A stretch of 64,000 nucleotides of DNA from Tatumella sp. JGM91 (GCF_018257575.1 NZ_JAERJP010000001.1:62001-126000); one strand, 5' to 3'; counted from the first letter of the stretch, positions 54,195 to 64,000 are shown. The notes: generated by a model from the sequence alone, not told the origin. Translations and numbers: made by a program.

Positions 54195-55727
54195 TTAGCG
54201 GCGACGGCGGGCTATCAGTGAGGCAACTATCGCTACGGCAGAGAGTAACCAGACCGTCAGGTTACCACTGCGGGCATAAGGTGTGAGCCCGCGCGCAGGC
54301 GTGACCTCAGCCTGTAATACACCCTCACTGAACTGCGGAAGCTGCTGCACAATATCACCCTGCGGATTCACAATAGCGGTTACCCCGTTATTAGTATCTC
54401 GCAGCAGCGGCCGGCCAAGTTCCAGAGCCCGCATCCGCGCCATCTGCAGGTGCTGCCAGGGGCCAATCGAGTGGCCAAACCAGGCATCGTTAGACACAGT
54501 CAGCAGAAAGTCAGTATCCGGCCGGAAATTATCGCGAACGTGCTCGCCCAGCACAATCTCATAGCAGATAGCCGTCGTCAGATGATAACCGTCGAGGTTT
54601 AACGGTGGCTGACGATACTGGCCACGGCTGAAAGATGACATAGGTAAATCAAAAAACGGAGCCAGCGGCCGCAGCAGATCTTCCATTGGCACAAATTCAC
54701 CAAAAGGAACCAGGTGATTTTTCTGGTAACGATTCAGGCTTTGGTAACTGTAGGGCTGCTGCGGATTACCCAGAACCACGACAGTGTTGTAATCATGGTA
54801 GCGATTACCCTGCAATCTGGAATCGACAATACCGGTTGCGAGGGTACTGCCATTATTGCGCAGAATGTCATCCAGCTGTGTCAGAAAAGGCTGCTCGTTG
54901 CTTTCAAGATCAGTAATCGCCGATTCCGGCCAGATAATGATTCTGGCGTTGCCTAATACCGGGCGGGTAAGGCGCAGATAGGTATCCAGGGTGGTCTGTA
55001 GCTGCCGTGAGTCCCATTTCATTGACTGGGGAATGTTCCCCTGAACCAGCGCCACTGATACTTTGCGCTCAGTGACCGGCTGATACCAGTGCAGATAACG
55101 TAATGGCCAGCTGACCAGCATAATCAAAACCGCGGCTATCACTGCACGTAAATGACGCTGTAGCAGACTGTAGGTGATCAGGCCCGCAATCAGCATCAGG
55201 ACAAAGGTAATACTTTCGACCCCGGCAAGGGGAGCCAGACCTTTCAGTGGTCCGTTGATCTGGCTGTAGCCAAATTGCAGCCACGGAAACCCCGTCAGTA
55301 CCCAGCCGCGTAAGAACTCGGTGAACTGCCATAGTGCCGGGGCGGCTAGAAACAGTCGCCACGGGGTGGCGGCCGGCCAGAACCGGTTGAGTAATCCACT
55401 GAATAACATCGGGAAAAGGGACAACCAGCCCGCCAGCAAGACCACCAGAAATACATTTACCGGGCCAGGCATACCACCGAAAGTGGCAATACTGACGTAT
55501 ACCCAGTTGACGCCTGAGCCGAATAGCCCCATTCCCCAGAAAAAACCAATCGCTATCGCCTGCGGGGTGGAGCGTTTCAGAGTTAACGCCTGTAAACCTG
55601 TCAGGGAGATCAGGGCGGCAGGCCAGAAATCAAAAGGAGAGAATGCCAGGGTGCCGACGGCACCCGTAAGTAAAGCCAGCAACAGACGTATTTTCTGCTG
55701 CCGGAATAACTGATTCAGGGCCGTCAT
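54195..55727 (-). CDS. lnt: Apolipoprotein N-acyltransferase
   Basis: Lnt adds the third acyl chain to lipoproteins at the periplasmic face of the inner membrane. The 510-residue protein has N-terminal membrane helices (about 1-200) and a nitrilase-type domain with the Glu in IIWPESAI, Lys in [12 protein letters not shown] and Cys in [12 protein letters not shown] final membrane helix ([15 protein letters not shown]) ends RRRR. It lies 6 bp after corC. Its product acts on LptE and RlpA in this window among many others. Confidence 0.96.
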   Translation of the reverse strand: MTALNQLFRQQKIRLLLALLTGAVGTLAFSPFDFWPAALISLTGLQALTLKRSTPQAIAIGFFWGMGLFGSGVNWVYVSIATFGGMPGPVNVFLVVLLAGWLSLFPMLFSGLLNRFWPAATPWRLFLAAPALWQFTEFLRGWVLTGFPWLQFGYSQINGPLKGLAPLAGVESITFVLMLIAGLITYSLLQRHLRAVIAAVLIMLVSWPLRYLHWYQPVTERKVSVALVQGNIPQSMKWDSRQLQTTLDTYLRLTRPVLGNARIIIWPESAITDLESNEQPFLTQLDDILRNNGSTLATGIVDSRLQGNRYHDYNTVVVLGNPQQPYSYQSLNRYQKNHLVPFGEFVPMEDLLRPLAPFFDLPMSSFSRGQYRQPPLNLDGYHLTTAICYEIVLGEHVRDNFRPDTDFLLTVSNDAWFGHSIGPWQHLQMARMRALELGRPLLRDTNNGVTAIVNPQGDIVQQLPQFSEGVLQAEVTPARGLTPYARSGNLTVWLLSAVAIVASLIARRRR

Positions 55728-55733
55728 AGGCTG

Positions 55734-56615
55734 TTATTCGTCTTCAAGTTGAGGAGGAGTGGCATCATCCGGGATTTTAACGTGTACCTGGAGGATGCGA
55801 CGTCTGTCGGCCATTGCCACTTTGAACTGATAACCGTCAATCGTAATATTTTCGCCCCTGGCCGGCAGATGCCCGAAACTTTGCATCACCAGGCCACCGA
55901 TAGTATCGACTTCTTCATCACTAAACCCGGTACCAAACAACTCATTAAAGTCTTCAATAGTTGTCAGGGCCCGCAGGGAATAAGTATGGCGACTCAGCTG
56001 CCGGATATCGCTGGCATCCTCTTCGTCATATTCATCCTCGATTTCGCCGACAATCAGTTCAAGAATATCTTCAATGGTGACCAGTCCGGAAACGCCGCCA
56101 AATTCATCAATCACTATCGCCATATGGTAACGCTGGGAGCGAAACTCTTTGAGCATACGGTCGACACGTTTACTTTCCGGGACGACAACCACCGGACGTA
56201 ATACCTCAGCGATACTGAATGGTGCCGAACTGCTGCGCATAAACGGCAACAGGTCCTTCGCCATCAGGATACCTTCCACATGATCTTTATCTTCACTGAT
56301 CACCGGAAACCGTGAGTGGGCAGACTCAATGATAACATCGAGACATTCTTCGAGACTCTGGTCCTGTTTGAGGGTGATCATCTGAGAGCGTGGGATCATA
56401 ATATCTCTTACCCGCTGCTCGGCAATTTCCATCACGCCTTCCATCATATCGCGGGTGTCCTGATCAATCAGGTCTTTCTGCTCTGAGTCGCGGATCAGCT
56501 CCAGCAACTCGTCACGGTTCTGGGGTTCACCGTGAAACAGTTGGTTGATCAGTAAAGAAAAAAATCCCTTTTTACTGGCGGGGGTATCGCTGTTTTGTGA
56601 ATGGTCATCGCTCAT
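55734..56615 (-). CDS. ybeX: CorC/YbeX CBS-domain protein
   Basis: The 293-residue cytosolic protein has a pair of CBS domains (about 68-190: [20 protein letters not shown] and [20 protein letters not shown]) and a C-terminal CorC/HlyC transporter-associated domain ([20 protein letters not shown]). It is named CorC for its proposed part in Co/Mg efflux. Its close link to ybeY suggests ribosome or RNA metabolism as well. It is coupled to lnt (6 bp) and follows ybeY by 86 bp. Confidence 0.95.
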   Translation of the reverse strand: MSDDHSQNSDTPASKKGFFSLLINQLFHGEPQNRDELLELIRDSEQKDLIDQDTRDMMEGVMEIAEQRVRDIMIPRSQMITLKQDQSLEECLDVIIESAHSRFPVISEDKDHVEGILMAKDLLPFMRSSSAPFSIAEVLRPVVVVPESKRVDRMLKEFRSQRYHMAIVIDEFGGVSGLVTIEDILELIVGEIEDEYDEEDASDIRQLSRHTYSLRALTTIEDFNELFGTGFSDEEVDTIGGLVMQSFGHLPARGENITIDGYQFKVAMADRRRILQVHVKIPDDATPPQLEDE

Positions 56616-56701
56616 GGCGTATTTATTTAGTTCTCTCTGTGGGGGAATAAATGCTGTCAGGGGGCGTCACTGACAGCAGGGTGACCGGCAGAAACCGGTG
56701 A

Positions 56702-57181
56702 TTAATCCATATCTTTCTCGGAAATGTACGGGTCAGGATAGCCCATAGCAAGCATTATCTCTGTTTCAATGCCTTCCATCTCTTCGGCTTCATCATCAAT
56801 GATGTGGTCGTAGCCTAACAAATGCAGGGTACCATGCACTACCATATGTGCCCAGTGAGCTTCGGCCAGTTTCTGCTGATCCGCAGCTTCACGTTCGACG
56901 ACCTGCCGGCAGATAATCAGGTCCCCAAGCAGGGGTAAATCCTCGATGCCCGGCGGTGCCTCAAACGGAAAGGACAGCACGTTAGTCGGTTTGTCCATAC
57001 CGCGGTAGGTCAGATTCAGTTCGTGGCTTTCTGCTTCATCTACCAGCCGGATAGTCACCTCACTCTCGGGCTGAAACAGGCTGACGGTTGCCGTCAGCCA
57101 GCGGAGAAAGGAAGCTTCATCCGGGAGTCCGCGGGTATTTTCACAGGCATTCTGCAAATCAAGTGTTACGTTACTGCTCAT
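56702..57181 (-). CDS. ybeY: Endoribonuclease YbeY
   Basis: YbeY is a single-strand endoribonuclease for 16S rRNA 3' processing and ribosome quality control. The 159-residue protein has the zinc-binding signature [11 protein letters not shown] near residues 115-125 and the [16 protein letters not shown] segment. Its start overlaps the ybeZ stop by four bases (ATGA), so the two are coupled. Confidence 0.96.
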   Translation of the reverse strand: MSSNVTLDLQNACENTRGLPDEASFLRWLTATVSLFQPESEVTIRLVDEAESHELNLTYRGMDKPTNVLSFPFEAPPGIEDLPLLGDLIICRQVVEREAADQQKLAEAHWAHMVVHGTLHLLGYDHIIDDEAEEMEGIETEIMLAMGYPDPYISEKDMD

Positions 57182-58272
57182 ACATTCTCCTGCGGGGGGG
57201 AAAGCGCTTCTTTTTTACGCTCTTCAGCCTGCCGCTCACGGCGTTTCTGGTCAGCTTCTTCCCAGGCTTCATAGGCGACCACTATCCGTGCTACCACGGG
57301 ATGGCGCACCACATCTTCACTGTGGAAGAAATTAAAACTGAGCTCTTTCACGCCGGATAAGACTTCAATGGCGTGTTTCAGGCCAGAGCGTGCATTACGG
57401 GGGAGATCGATCTGTGTGACATCCCCGGTGATCACCGCTTTGGAGTTAAAACCAATACGGGTCAGAAACATTTTCATCTGTTCAATAGTGGTGTTCTGAC
57501 TTTCATCCAGAATGATAAACGCATCATTTAATGTACGACCACGCATATACGCCAGCGGAGCCACTTCAATTACATTACGTTCAATCAGTTTCTCAACACG
57601 CTCAAAGCCCAGCATTTCAAACAGCGCGTCATACAATGGCCGTAAATAAGGGTCAACTTTCTGACTCAGGTCACCCGGCAAAAACCCCAGCTTCTCTCCG
57701 GCTTCAACCGCCGGACGGGTCAGCAGGATGCGCCGGACTTCCTGGCGTTCCAGAGCATCGACTGCCGCAGCCACTGCCAGATAGGTTTTGCCGGTACCGG
57801 CAGGGCCAATACCAAAGGTAATATCATGGTCGAGAATATGGGCAATATAGCTCGCCTGGTTCGGGGTGCGTGGTTTGATCACCCCGCGCTTAGTCTGAAT
57901 ATTAACCGCCTTACCGTAATCCGGCACACTGTCGGCGGTCTGTTCCAATACACGACTTTCTTTGATTGCCAGATGAATAGCTTCCGGATCAATCTCTTTG
58001 CTTTTACCGCGTACCGGTGCTGTCTCCACATACAGATTTTTCAGTATATGTTCCGCAGCATCCACGCACAGGGGTTTGCCGGACAGAGTAAAACGGTTAT
58101 CGCGGCGATTAATCTCTATCCCGAGGCGACGTTCCAGATGTTTCAGATTATCGTCAACAGGGCCGGTCAGACTGAGCAGACGCTGATTATCTGCTGGTTC
58201 GAGGGCTATTTCGCGGGTTTCGATATTCAAAGTAATCCTATGGGTCGCTGAGGGCCGGTTAATCAACAACAC
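57178..58272 (-). CDS. ybeZ: PhoH-like ATPase YbeZ
   Basis: This 364-residue PhoH family ATPase is thought to work with YbeY in RNA processing. An N-terminal KH-like part ([20 protein letters not shown]) precedes the P-loop [11 protein letters not shown] (about 157-167) and Walker [14 protein letters not shown]. The C-terminal tail is charged ([20 protein letters not shown]). The start at 58272 is the longest; a shorter start at [12 protein letters not shown]-like residues is not available as ATG, so the extended form is kept. It lies 155 bp after miaB. Confidence 0.95.
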   Translation of the reverse strand: MLLINRPSATHRITLNIETREIALEPADNQRLLSLTGPVDDNLKHLERRLGIEINRRDNRFTLSGKPLCVDAAEHILKNLYVETAPVRGKSKEIDPEAIHLAIKESRVLEQTADSVPDYGKAVNIQTKRGVIKPRTPNQASYIAHILDHDITFGIGPAGTGKTYLAVAAAVDALERQEVRRILLTRPAVEAGEKLGFLPGDLSQKVDPYLRPLYDALFEMLGFERVEKLIERNVIEVAPLAYMRGRTLNDAFIILDESQNTTIEQMKMFLTRIGFNSKAVITGDVTQIDLPRNARSGLKHAIEVLSGVKELSFNFFHSEDVVRHPVVARIVVAYEAWEEADQKRRERQAEERKKEALSPPQENV

Positions 58273-58427
58273 ACTATGCTGCCTGTTTTACAGGGGGATA
58301 GCCGCTAGTGATGCTGTTTGTCAGAAATTAAATGGTATATCAGGATATCGGGGCGGAATCAGAAAAATCCAGCCCCCGGAGGCAGGCTTTTTGCGGCAGC
58401 GGAAGGCTGCCGCAGCGGATAACGGGA

Positions 58428-59852
58428 TCAGGGCTGCCAGATACCGACACCGGTCTCGTTTTCTTTACGGGTGCGGGCAATGACCGAAGCCGGAGACTCA
58501 GTGACGCGCAGTTCCATCTCTTTTTCCGTACGGACGGCGACACCACGCAATGAGTTAGGATAGACATCGACTATTTCAACATCGACGAATTTACCAATCA
58601 TATCCGGGGTGCCTTCGAAATTGACCACGCGGTTATTTTCGGTACGACCGGAAAGTTCCATCAGATTTTTACGTGAAGTGCCTTCCACCAGTACCCGCTG
58701 TACTGTCCCCAGCATACGCCGGCTCCAGGCCATTGCCTGCTGGTTAATCCGTTCCTGAAGGATCCATAAACGCTGTTTTTTCTCTTCTTCGCTGACGTCG
58801 TCAGGCAAATCCGCCGCCGGAGTACCGGGCCTGGCAGAATAGATAAAACTGAAGCTCATATCAAAATTAACATCAGCAATCAGTTTCATGGTCTTTTCGA
58901 AGTCTTCCTGAGTTTCACCCGGGAAACCGATGATAAAGTCAGAACTGATTTGGATATCCGGCCGTGCTTCACGCAGTTTACGGATAATCGCTTTGAATTC
59001 CAGCGCGGTGTGTGCGCGCTTCATTAGCGTCAGGATCCGATCGGCACCGCTTTGCACTGGTAAATGCAGGAAGCTGACCAGCTCCGGAGTATCGCGATAG
59101 ACATCGATAATATCATCGGTAAACTCAATCGGATGACTGGTGGTAAAGCGGATACGGTCAATGCCGTCAATCGCAGCGACCAGACGTAACAGGTCGGCAA
59201 AACTACAGACCGAGCCATCGAAATTTTCGCCCCGGTAAGCATTGACGTTCTGACCCAGCAGGTTAACTTCACGCACCCCCTGAGCAGCCAGCTGGGCGAT
59301 TTCGAACAGAATATCATCGCTGGGACGGCTGACTTCTTCACCACGTGTATAAGGGACCACGCAGAAAGTACAGTATTTATTACAGCCTTCCATTATGGAA
59401 ACAAAGGCGGTAGGGCCATCGGCACGAGGTTCCGGCAAACGGTCAAATTTCTCGATTTCCGGGAAGCTGATATCAACTACCGGGCTTTTGTTACCCCGGA
59501 CACTGTTGATCATTTCCGGCAGACGATGCAGTGTCTGCGGACCGAACACGATATCCACATAATGTGCGCGCTGGCGGATATGGTCGCCTTCCTGTGATGC
59601 AACACAACCGCCGACACCGATAATCAGTTCCGGATTTTTTTCTTTTAAAATTCTCCAGCGTCCCAGCTGGTGGAATACTTTTTCCTGGGCCTTTTCACGG
59701 ATAGAGCAGGTATTAAGCAATAATACGTCCGCCTCTTCCGCATTCTCGGTCAGAGTAAAGCCGTGGGTTGTATTCAGGAGGTCTGACATTTTAGATGAAT
59801 CGTACTCGTTCATCTGGCAGCCCCAGGTCTTTATGTGCAATTTTTTTGTCAT
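58428..59852 (-). CDS. miaB: tRNA-2-methylthio-N6-dimethylallyladenosine synthase
   Basis: MiaB methylthiolates i6A37 in tRNAs. The 474-residue form (ATG 59852, [20 protein letters not shown]) equals E. coli in length; the frame extends 14 codons upstream. The first three cluster cysteines are in [18 protein letters not shown] and GGCVASQ. The radical-SAM motif is CNKYCTFC, and a C-terminal TRAM domain (about 377-440) is present. It is divergent from ubiF. Confidence 0.97.
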   Translation of the reverse strand: MTKKLHIKTWGCQMNEYDSSKMSDLLNTTHGFTLTENAEEADVLLLNTCSIREKAQEKVFHQLGRWRILKEKNPELIIGVGGCVASQEGDHIRQRAHYVDIVFGPQTLHRLPEMINSVRGNKSPVVDISFPEIEKFDRLPEPRADGPTAFVSIMEGCNKYCTFCVVPYTRGEEVSRPSDDILFEIAQLAAQGVREVNLLGQNVNAYRGENFDGSVCSFADLLRLVAAIDGIDRIRFTTSHPIEFTDDIIDVYRDTPELVSFLHLPVQSGADRILTLMKRAHTALEFKAIIRKLREARPDIQISSDFIIGFPGETQEDFEKTMKLIADVNFDMSFSFIYSARPGTPAADLPDDVSEEEKKQRLWILQERINQQAMAWSRRMLGTVQRVLVEGTSRKNLMELSGRTENNRVVNFEGTPDMIGKFVDVEIVDVYPNSLRGVAVRTEKEMELRVTESPASVIARTRKENETGVGIWQP

Positions 59853-60024
59853 CAAACTGGCCATTAATTCAGTGCAAGGATGTGCAGGCGGCATATTGTA
59901 ATGCTTTGCTGCTGTTGTGACCAGTGCGGAGGCTTTTCTGATCGTGACTTGATTTTCCGGTACACTGTGGCGATTAACGTAGCCCGGATGATGGCGGGTA
60001 ATCAGTCATGGGAAGGATAGTCAC

Positions 60025-61197
60025 ATGCAGGAAGATCAATTTGATGTAGTGATCACCGGCGGGGGTATGGTCGGTGCGGCTCTGGCCTGTGGTTTAGCAC
60101 GGCATCAGTTCAGGGTGGCGGTGATAGACCACCAGTTACCGCGTCCCTTTGATCCCGCAAGCCTGCCGGATGTCCGTATTTCGGCAATAGGGGCGGCTTC
60201 GGTAGGGTTACTTAAAGAGCTTGAAGTCTGGGACGCCGTGCAGGCGATGCGCTGTACTCCGTACCGTCGTCTGGAAACCTGGGAATGGCAGAATGCCCAC
60301 GCGGTGTTTGATGCGGCGTCACTCGGTTTGCCTGAGCTGGGTTATATGGTGGAGAACAGTGTCCTGCAATCAGCCTTGTGGCATAAAATGCAGTCGCAGG
60401 ACATAACCCTGCTGTGTCCGGCCAGCGTGACATCCGCCAGCTACAACGGCCAATACTGGCAGCTGACTCTGCAGAGCGGTCAGCAGCTTACCACCCGGTT
60501 ATGGGTGGGGGCCGACGGCGCTAACTCAAAGGTTCGCCAGCTGGCAGGCATCGGGGTTAATGGCTGGGATTATTCACAATCCTGTATGCTGATTTCGGCA
60601 GAATGTGAAAATCCGCCCGGTGACAGTACCTGGCAACAATTTACGCCGCAGGGACCACGGGCATTCCTGCCATTACATGACAATTATGCTTCACTGGTCT
60701 GGTATGACAGCCCGGCCCGCATCCGGCAATTATCCAGGCTGCCGCTCAGTCAGCTTAATCAGCAGGTCGCCAGCCATTTTCCTGACCGCCTCGGTAAAGT
60801 CACAGTACTGGGCTGCGGTGCATTCCCTCTGACTCGTCGACATGCCACCGGTTATGTGCGTCCCGGGCTGGCACTGGTCGGTGATGCAGCTCATACGATT
60901 AATCCGCTGGCAGGGCAGGGGGTTAATCTCGGGTATCGTGATGTTGACGGATTAATTGATGTTCTGGCGGAAGCACGAAAAGCGGGGTGTGACTGGTGGC
61001 AGTCAGAGGTGCTGAACCGTTATCAGCGTAAACGCTACAAAGATAATTTACTGATGCAAAGCGGAATGGATCTTTTCTATCTGGCATTCAGTAACCGGAG
61101 CCATCCGTTAATGCTGGCGAGAAACCTTGCCCTGATGGCTGCCCAGCGTGGTGGCTGGCTGAAAAAGAAAGCCCTCAGCTATGCGCTGGGGTTATAG
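60025..61197 (+). CDS. ubiF: 3-demethoxyubiquinol 3-hydroxylase (FAD)
   Basis: UbiF performs the C6-position hydroxylation in ubiquinone synthesis as part of the Ubi complex. The 390-residue flavoprotein monooxygenase has GGGMVGAALACGL (residues 12-24), GADGANSKVRQLAG (the DG motif) and ALVGDAAHTINPLAGQGVNL, the GD motif of the UbiH/F/I family. It is divergent from miaB and followed by a terminator and the convergent tRNA cluster, exactly the E. coli arrangement. Confidence 0.95.
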   Translation: MQEDQFDVVITGGGMVGAALACGLARHQFRVAVIDHQLPRPFDPASLPDVRISAIGAASVGLLKELEVWDAVQAMRCTPYRRLETWEWQNAHAVFDAASLGLPELGYMVENSVLQSALWHKMQSQDITLLCPASVTSASYNGQYWQLTLQSGQQLTTRLWVGADGANSKVRQLAGIGVNGWDYSQSCMLISAECENPPGDSTWQQFTPQGPRAFLPLHDNYASLVWYDSPARIRQLSRLPLSQLNQQVASHFPDRLGKVTVLGCGAFPLTRRHATGYVRPGLALVGDAAHTINPLAGQGVNLGYRDVDGLIDVLAEARKAGCDWWQSEVLNRYQRKRYKDNLLMQSGMDLFYLAFSNRSHPLMLARNLALMAAQRGGWLKKKALSYALGL

Positions 61198-61235
61198 CCC
61201 CGGATCAATTCAGAGAGTGTTCTGTCGAGAGATAA

Positions 61236-61257
61236 AGCGGTCTGCGGACCGTTTTTT
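61236..61257 (+). terminator. Intrinsic terminator of ubiF
   Basis: A cggtc/gaccg stem with tgcg loop is followed by six T residues, about 40 bp after the ubiF stop. Confidence 0.85.
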
Positions 61258-61285
61258 ATGGGCTGACAGTAAGTAAAAAACACAA

Positions 61286-61314
61286 AAGAAAAAAGCTCAC
61301 CGGAGTGAGCTTTC
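61286..61314 (-). terminator. Intrinsic terminator of the tRNA operon
   Basis: On the minus strand a 9-bp stem (AAAGCTCAC with GTGAGCTTT, loop TCCG) is followed by TTTTTTCTTTT, just downstream of the last tRNA. Confidence 0.88.
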
Positions 61315-61319
61315 AAAAT

Positions 61320-61394
61320 TGGCTGGGGTGCAGGGATTCGAACCCCGGAATGCTGGTATCAGAAACCAGTGCCTTACCGCTTGGCGACACCCCA
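61320..61394 (-). tRNA. tRNA-Gln(CTG)
   Basis: A 75-nt cloverleaf with encoded CCA. On the minus strand it starts TGGGGTGTCGCCAAGCGGTA and has loop TTCTGAT (anticodon CTG). It is the last gene of the tRNA operon, just before the terminator. It is a single copy outside the duplicated unit. Confidence 0.95.
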
Positions 61395-61402
61395 ATTTTA
61401 TT

Positions 61403-61479
61403 TGGTGGCTACGACGGGATTCGAACCTGTGACCCCATCATTATGAGTGATGTGCTCTAACCAACTGAGCTACGTAGCC
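61403..61479 (-). tRNA. tRNA-Met(CAT), elongator, copy 1
   Basis: A 77-nt cloverleaf with encoded CCA. It begins GGCTACGTAGCTCAGTTGGT, has anticodon CAT, and matches the elongator metT/metU type. It is identical to the copies at 61685 and 61967. Confidence 0.96.
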
Positions 61480-61497
61480 GTTTACTGCTTTTCAATG

Positions 61498-61572
61498 TGG
61501 CTGGGATACCTGGATTCGAACCAGGGAATGCCGGTATCAAAAACCGGTGCCTTACCGCTTGGCGATATCCCA
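61498..61572 (-). tRNA. tRNA-Gln(TTG), copy 1
   Basis: A 75-nt gene with encoded CCA. It starts TGGGATATCGCCAAGCGGTA and has loop TTTTGAT with anticodon TTG. Identical to the copy at 61780-61854. Confidence 0.96.
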
Positions 61573-61593
61573 ACTGCTAAACTCTGAAGATAA

Positions 61594-61678
61594 TGGTGCG
61601 GGAGGCGAGACTTGAACTCGCACACCTTGCGGCGCCAGAACCTAAATCTGGTGCGTCTACCAATTTCGCCACTCCCGC
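61594..61678 (-). tRNA. tRNA-Leu(TAG), copy 1
   Basis: An 85-nt type II tRNA with long variable arm and encoded CCA. It starts GCGGGAGTGGCGAAATTGGT, with anticodon TAG between CAGATT and GTTCTG. It resembles leuW. Confidence 0.96.
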
Positions 61679-61684
61679 AAAACA

Positions 61685-61761
61685 TGGTGGCTACGACGGG
61701 ATTCGAACCTGTGACCCCATCATTATGAGTGATGTGCTCTAACCAACTGAGCTACGTAGCC
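61685..61761 (-). tRNA. tRNA-Met(CAT), elongator, copy 2
   Basis: A 77-nt exact repeat of the gene at 61403-61479, lying in the second unit of the tandem duplication. The CCA is encoded. Confidence 0.96.
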
Positions 61762-61779
61762 GTTTACTGCTTTTCAATG

Positions 61780-61854
61780 TGGCTGGGATACCTGGATTCG
61801 AACCAGGGAATGCCGGTATCAAAAACCGGTGCCTTACCGCTTGGCGATATCCCA
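61780..61854 (-). tRNA. tRNA-Gln(TTG), copy 2
   Basis: A 75-nt exact repeat of the gene at 61498-61572, anticodon TTG, with encoded CCA. Confidence 0.96.
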
Positions 61855-61875
61855 CCTGCTAAACTCTGAAGATAA

Positions 61876-61960
61876 TGGTGCGGGAGGCGAGACTTGAACT
61901 CGCACACCTTGCGGCGCCAGAACCTAAATCTGGTGCGTCTACCAATTTCGCCACTCCCGC
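61876..61960 (-). tRNA. tRNA-Leu(TAG), copy 2
   Basis: An 85-nt exact repeat of the gene at 61594-61678, anticodon TAG, with encoded CCA. Confidence 0.96.
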
Positions 61961-61966
61961 AAAACA

Positions 61967-62043
61967 TGGTGGCTACGACGGGATTCGAACCTGTGACCCC
62001 ATCATTATGAGTGATGTGCTCTAACCAACTGAGCTACGTAGCC
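61967..62043 (-). tRNA. tRNA-Met(CAT), elongator, copy 3
   Basis: The first gene of the operon, a 77-nt tRNA identical to the two other Met copies. Its 5' end is about 44 bp downstream of the -10 box of the operon promoter. Confidence 0.96.
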
Positions 62044-62086
62044 ATACGTATGTTTTTGCGTTACCTTCATCGGCGTTGCGGGGCGC

Positions 62087-62115
62087 ATTATGCGGAGTTG
62101 ACCCATGATCGTCAA
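62087..62115 (-). promoter_or_regulatory. Stable-RNA promoter of the tRNA operon
   Basis: On the minus strand TTGACG (-35) and CATAAT (-10) are separated by 17 bp and followed by a GC-rich discriminator (GCGCCCCGC), the hallmark of stringently controlled tRNA/rRNA promoters. Confidence 0.88.
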
Positions 62116-62326
62116 CAAGTTTTTTGCCGTTTTTTACCTGAAAGGGTTTGTTTGAATGGTGAATAACCATAATGGTGAATTGTTGGTCGTTTTGTGCTGT
62201 TGCTTTACCCGATCCTGCGGATCAGACCGAACTGCGGGGGATATAAGGAGAAACTGACCGTGCCATCATGGCTAAGCTGCGCTCCGGTCCGCTGACGGGA
62301 CTGCAGTAAATCACCGGACGGTGCCC

Positions 62327-62353
62327 ATAAAAAAGGCCGCGAAAACGCGGCCC
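62327..62353 (-). terminator. Intrinsic terminator of asnB
   Basis: A perfect ggccgcg/cgcggcc stem with AAAA loop has a T6 tract on the minus strand, about 25 bp after the asnB stop. Confidence 0.9.
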
Positions 62354-62374
62354 GATAAACAGGGGAATAATAAA

Positions 62375-64000
62375 TCAGTAGGCTGACTGGTGGACGCCTA
62401 CGGCACGTCCTGACGGGTCATCCATGGTTTTGAAAGCGTCGTCCCATTCAATGGCTTTCGCCGAGGAGCAGGCGACCGAAGGACCGCCAGGCACACATTC
62501 TGCGGCCGTCGCAACAGGGAACAACTCTTCAAATATCTCACGGTACAAAAAGGCTTCTTTCGACGCGGGTGTATTGTACGGGAAACGGAAGTGCGCCATC
62601 TCAAGTTGCTGATCAGTGATCTGGCTGGCCGCGACTGCTTTCAGTGTATCGATCCAGCTATAGCCGACACCATCAGAAAACTGCTCTTTCTGACGCCATG
62701 CCACGCTTTCCGGCAGATAGGAAGAGAAGCATTCACGCAGAATGTGTTTTTCCATTTTTCCGTTACTGCCACACATTTTATCTGCCGGGTTAATACGCAT
62801 GGCCACATCGAGGAATTTTTTATCCAGAAAAGGCACACGGGCTTCTACTCCCCATGCGGACATGGCTTTGTTCGCTCTGGCGCAATCGTACATATGCAGT
62901 GCTGCCAGTTTACGGACGTTTTCCTCGTGGAATTCTCGGGCATCAGGCGCTTTGTGGAAATACAGATAACCACCAAACACTTCGTCCGCACCTTCACCTG
63001 ACAGCACCATTTTAATGCCCATCGCTTTGATCTTACGCGACATCAGGTACATCGGGGTGGATGCCCTGATGGTGGTAACATCGTAAGTTTCGATGTGATA
63101 AATCACATCACGGATAGCATCCAGCCCTTCCTGCTCGGTGAAGTGAATTTCATGGTGTACAGTCCCCAGCGAATCAGCCACTTCTTTGGCTGCTTTCAGG
63201 TCCGGTGCGCCTTTCAGGCCAACGGCGAAAGAGTGCAGCTGAGGCCACCAGGCATCACTTTTATCCTGATCTTCAATACGTCTGGCCGCAAAACGCTTGG
63301 TAACAGCCGAAATAATCGACGAATCCAGGCCGCCTGATAATAAGACTCCGTAAGGTACATCTGACATCAGATGGCTTTTCACTGACTCTTCCAGCGCTTC
63401 TTTCAGTGCAGCCGCATCAGTCTTGTTATTAGCAACATTGTCATATTCCATCCAGTCACGCTGGTAGTACTGACGAATTTCTCCGTCGGTGCTGGACATA
63501 TAGCTTCCCGGCGGGAATTCGCTGATAGTACGACACACCGGTACCAGTGCTTTCATCTCAGAGGCAGCAAACAGGTTACCGTGCTCATCATAACCAATAT
63601 ACAGCGGGATAATCCCGATATGATCGCGGCCGATCAGCCAGCTGTTTTTTTCTTTATCGTAAAGAATGAAGGCAAACATCCCCTGTAAATCGTCGAGGAA
63701 ATCGATACCTTTTTCCTGATACAGGGCCAGAATAACTTCACAGTCTGAGTCTGTCTGGAACTGATAGCGGTCACTCAGTTCTGCACGCAGTGCGCGATGG
63801 TTATAGATTTCGCCGTTGACCGCCAGAACGTGGGTACCGGCTGCGTTGTACAGTGGTTGTGCTCCGTTATTGACGTCAACAATTGATAAGCGTTCATGGG
63901 CCAGAATCGCATTATCATCAGCATAAATACCTGACCAGTCCGGGCCACGGTGACGCATCAGACGCGAAAGTTCCAGCGCTTTTTTACGCAATTCAACGGG
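62375..64000 (-). CDS. asnB: Asparagine synthetase B, glutamine-hydrolysing (partial, 5' end outside window)
   Basis: AsnB makes asparagine from aspartate, glutamine and ATP. About 541 residues are visible, from PVELRKKALELSRLMRHRGP to the stop. The first residues, including catalytic Cys2, lie beyond the right edge. The glutaminase part has RHRGPDWSG and NGEIYNHRALR; the synthetase part has the ATP pyrophosphatase motif LSGGLDSSII and GEGADEVFGGY. The reading frame continues to base 64000. Position next to the tRNA cluster matches E. coli. Confidence 0.96.
   Translation of the reverse strand, partial: PVELRKKALELSRLMRHRGPDWSGIYADDNAILAHERLSIVDVNNGAQPLYNAAGTHVLAVNGEIYNHRALRAELSDRYQFQTDSDCEVILALYQEKGIDFLDDLQGMFAFILYDKEKNSWLIGRDHIGIIPLYIGYDEHGNLFAASEMKALVPVCRTISEFPPGSYMSSTDGEIRQYYQRDWMEYDNVANNKTDAAALKEALEESVKSHLMSDVPYGVLLSGGLDSSIISAVTKRFAARRIEDQDKSDAWWPQLHSFAVGLKGAPDLKAAKEVADSLGTVHHEIHFTEQEGLDAIRDVIYHIETYDVTTIRASTPMYLMSRKIKAMGIKMVLSGEGADEVFGGYLYFHKAPDAREFHEENVRKLAALHMYDCARANKAMSAWGVEARVPFLDKKFLDVAMRINPADKMCGSNGKMEKHILRECFSSYLPESVAWRQKEQFSDGVGYSWIDTLKAVAASQITDQQLEMAHFRFPYNTPASKEAFLYREIFEELFPVATAAECVPGGPSVACSSAKAIEWDDAFKTMDDPSGRAVGVHQSAY

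Larger units (their letters stand above)
61403..62043 (-). repeat. Tandem duplication of a 282-bp tRNA unit
   Basis: The Met, Gln(TTG) and Leu(TAG) genes and their spacers recur with a constant 282-bp offset (61403/61685/61967, 61498/61780, 61594/61876). Spacers are nearly identical (an example difference is cccaactgct versus cccacctgct). This gives two full units plus a third Met gene, a recent unequal-crossover product. Confidence 0.93.
62044..62374. other. Region between tRNA operon and asnB
   Basis: About 330 bp. It holds the tRNA promoter (62087-62115) and the asnB terminator (62327-62353). Between them lies a G/C-containing stretch with no coding signal. Confidence 0.7.

Noticed and set aside
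58388-58420. Inverted repeat tgcggcag/ctgccgca as a miaB terminator
   Set aside because: The T-run is on the wrong side for minus-strand transcription and there is none on the plus side.

Overview
The window is chromosomal DNA of an Enterobacterales bacterium. The order of the conserved genes (purK-purE-lpxH-ppiB, cysS, ybcJ-folD, then pagP-cspE-tatE-lipA-lipB-ybeD-dacA-rlpA-rodA-mrdA-rlmH-rsfS-nadD-holA-lptE-leuS, lnt-corC-ybeY-ybeZ-miaB, ubiF, a tRNA cluster and asnB) is that of the E. coli/Erwinia group. A three-subunit membrane FAD/cytochrome c dehydrogenase of the sorbitol/2-ketogluconate type makes a ketogluconate-forming Erwiniaceae member such as Tatumella (formerly Pantoea citrea) the best guess. 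The genus is an inference.

Layout: (1) 1-5144, housekeeping genes for purine synthesis, lipid A, protein folding, cysteinyl-tRNA and one-carbon metabolism. (2) 5323-21293, a tRNA-Arg(TCT) gene used as the integration site of a roughly 15.9-kb element. The element has a P4-type integrase, AlpA, Bro-N, DUF4222-like and Icd-like proteins, a P4-alpha-type primase/helicase, an SSB, several ribbon-helix-helix (RHH) regulators and an HGGxSTG-type protein. It shows no capsid, portal, terminase or lysis gene and resembles a P4-like phage satellite. It carries AT-rich cargo: a two-TM protein, a frameshifted proteasome/HslV-like hydrolase and a YaaC-like protein. (3) 21538-38576, an accessory metabolic region: the dehydrogenase operon, a YagU-like membrane protein, an SDR, two zinc alcohol dehydrogenases, a TIM-barrel isomerase, a TonB receptor plus binding protein, an HxlR regulator, DoxX, an aldo/keto reductase and YnfA. 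(4) 38902-64000, core genes for the envelope, cell shape, lipoylation, ribosome biogenesis, NAD synthesis and translation, then eight tRNAs and the start-truncated asnB.

The most unusual parts lie in the integrated element. Two separate iteron arrays occur: twelve TTGGTTCA-type repeats between the primase and ssb, arranged as a large inverted pair of triplets, and seven GGTWCGCA-type repeats spaced about 12 bp. Perfect palindromes sit next to two RHH genes. A proteasome-like N-terminal-threonine hydrolase gene is interrupted by a -1 frameshift exactly at its putative catalytic lysine codon, in an A-run. Outside the element, a 282-bp tandem duplication of a Met-Leu-Gln tRNA unit and a translationally coupled TonB receptor/binding-protein pair without a permease stand out.

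All assignments come from reading the sequence and recalling families. No search was run.
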